From NCBI GenBank assembly GCA_020722645.1, contig DYKL01000228.1:1-5915 (forward strand): DNA of 5,915 bases. The letters run 5' to 3'. Position numbers and translations under genes: made by a program. The notes beneath the pieces were generated by a model. It made no database searches, was not told the origin of the DNA, and was given only the letters and a program-made list of their open reading frames with translations. Within the stretch, counting starts at the first letter, position 1. Every line of letters begins with the position of its first letter. Source of the DNA: Acetofilamentum sp. Its GTDB lineage: Bacteria > Bacteroidota > Bacteroidia > Bacteroidales > JAFGUD01. Positions 5,812 through 5,915 of this stretch are shown here, piece after piece.

Positions 5812-5913
5812 GTTTAGTTGTAGATTTAATATATTGCCCCGCTGGGGCAAATGGTTTGGGTGTATTTTTTTACAAATATTAAGCCCCTCTGGGGCATTTT
5901 TTTATAACTAAAC
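5812..5913. repeat. Element B: paired GC hairpins inside terminal inverted repeats (REP/MITE-like)
   Basis: GTTTAGTTGTA (5812-5822) pairs with TATAACTAAAC (5903-5913) over 11 bp with one wobble. Inside are two GC-rich hairpins that stand out in this AT-rich sequence: TTGCCCC/GGGGCAA (5834-5840 with 5844-5850, loop GCT) and GCCCC/GGGGC (5883-5887 with 5891-5895, loop TCT). A further pair, TTAATAT (5826-5832) with ATATTAA (5876-5882), brackets the first hairpin. Read from each end, both halves run arm, A/T-rich spacer, GCCCC hairpin, so they are inverted copies of one unit. No coding sequence is present. The window ends two bases past the right arm, so flanks and any target duplication cannot be fully checked. 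Confidence 0.65.
5883..5903 (+). terminator. Terminator-like hairpin within element B
   Basis: The GCCCC/GGGGC stem (loop TCT) is followed by A and T7 (5897-5903), the layout of an intrinsic terminator on the plus strand. No plus-strand gene runs into it within the window, so it may be incidental to the repeat element. Confidence 0.35.
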
Positions 5914-5915
5914 TA

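Larger units (their letters stand above)
5688..5915. other. 228-bp spacer upstream of ffh, running to the window end
   Basis: No gene is visible. It holds the ffh promoter region (about 5700-5760), an AT-rich stretch, the short heptamer tract and element B. The nearest gene to the right is outside the window. Confidence 0.7.

Noticed and set aside
1..5915. A new defence, mobile or biosynthetic gene system
   Set aside because: All coding regions are housekeeping or single-domain proteins with ordinary spacing; no toxin-antitoxin pair, phage, recombinase or secretion gene is visible.

Overview
The window looks like a chromosomal segment of a Bacteroidota bacterium, possibly Bacteroidales-like. 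It is AT-rich, genes start without a Shine-Dalgarno sequence, and there are matches to the Bacteroidota promoter word TAnnTTTG (twice followed by CA) upstream of guaB and ffh. The proteins are intact and mostly housekeeping. No prophage, CRISPR array, RNA gene or transposase gene is visible.

Layout from left to right: (1) 1-468 (+), the 3' part of a lipoprotein e(P4)/class C acid phosphatase-like 5'-nucleotidase, cut by the window edge. (2) A short convergent gap with a hairpin. (3) 528-1034 (-), a YfcE-type metallophosphoesterase, and 1047-2519 (-), guaB (IMP dehydrogenase). They are 12 bp apart and probably form a guaB-first operon. (4) A divergent promoter region, 2520-2652. (5) 2653-3777 (+), a YghO-like GNAT-fold protein of unknown substrate. 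(6) A bidirectional hairpin terminator whose loop contains that gene's stop codon. (7) 3802-4068 (-), a small DUF861-type cupin. (8) A 302-bp non-coding spacer. (9) 4371-5687 (-), ffh, the signal recognition particle GTPase. (10) A 228-bp spacer to the window end.

The most notable content is in the two spacers around ffh. Each holds a roughly 100-113 bp element built as two inverted units, in which outer inverted arms enclose two GC-rich hairpins (4117-4229 and 5812-5913). Each also holds a run of degenerate 7-bp tandem repeats on the ffh side of that element (4303-4358 and 5789-5809). The two elements share architecture but not sequence, which suggests two families of REP/BIME- or MITE-like non-autonomous elements.

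Functionally, guaB makes XMP for guanine nucleotide synthesis and ffh encodes a GTPase for membrane-protein targeting. The e(P4)-like enzyme would act on nucleotides outside the cytoplasm. No single pathway joins all the genes. I found no convincing new multi-gene system; the interest lies in the repeats, the overlapping stop codon and terminator, and the two poorly characterised proteins.
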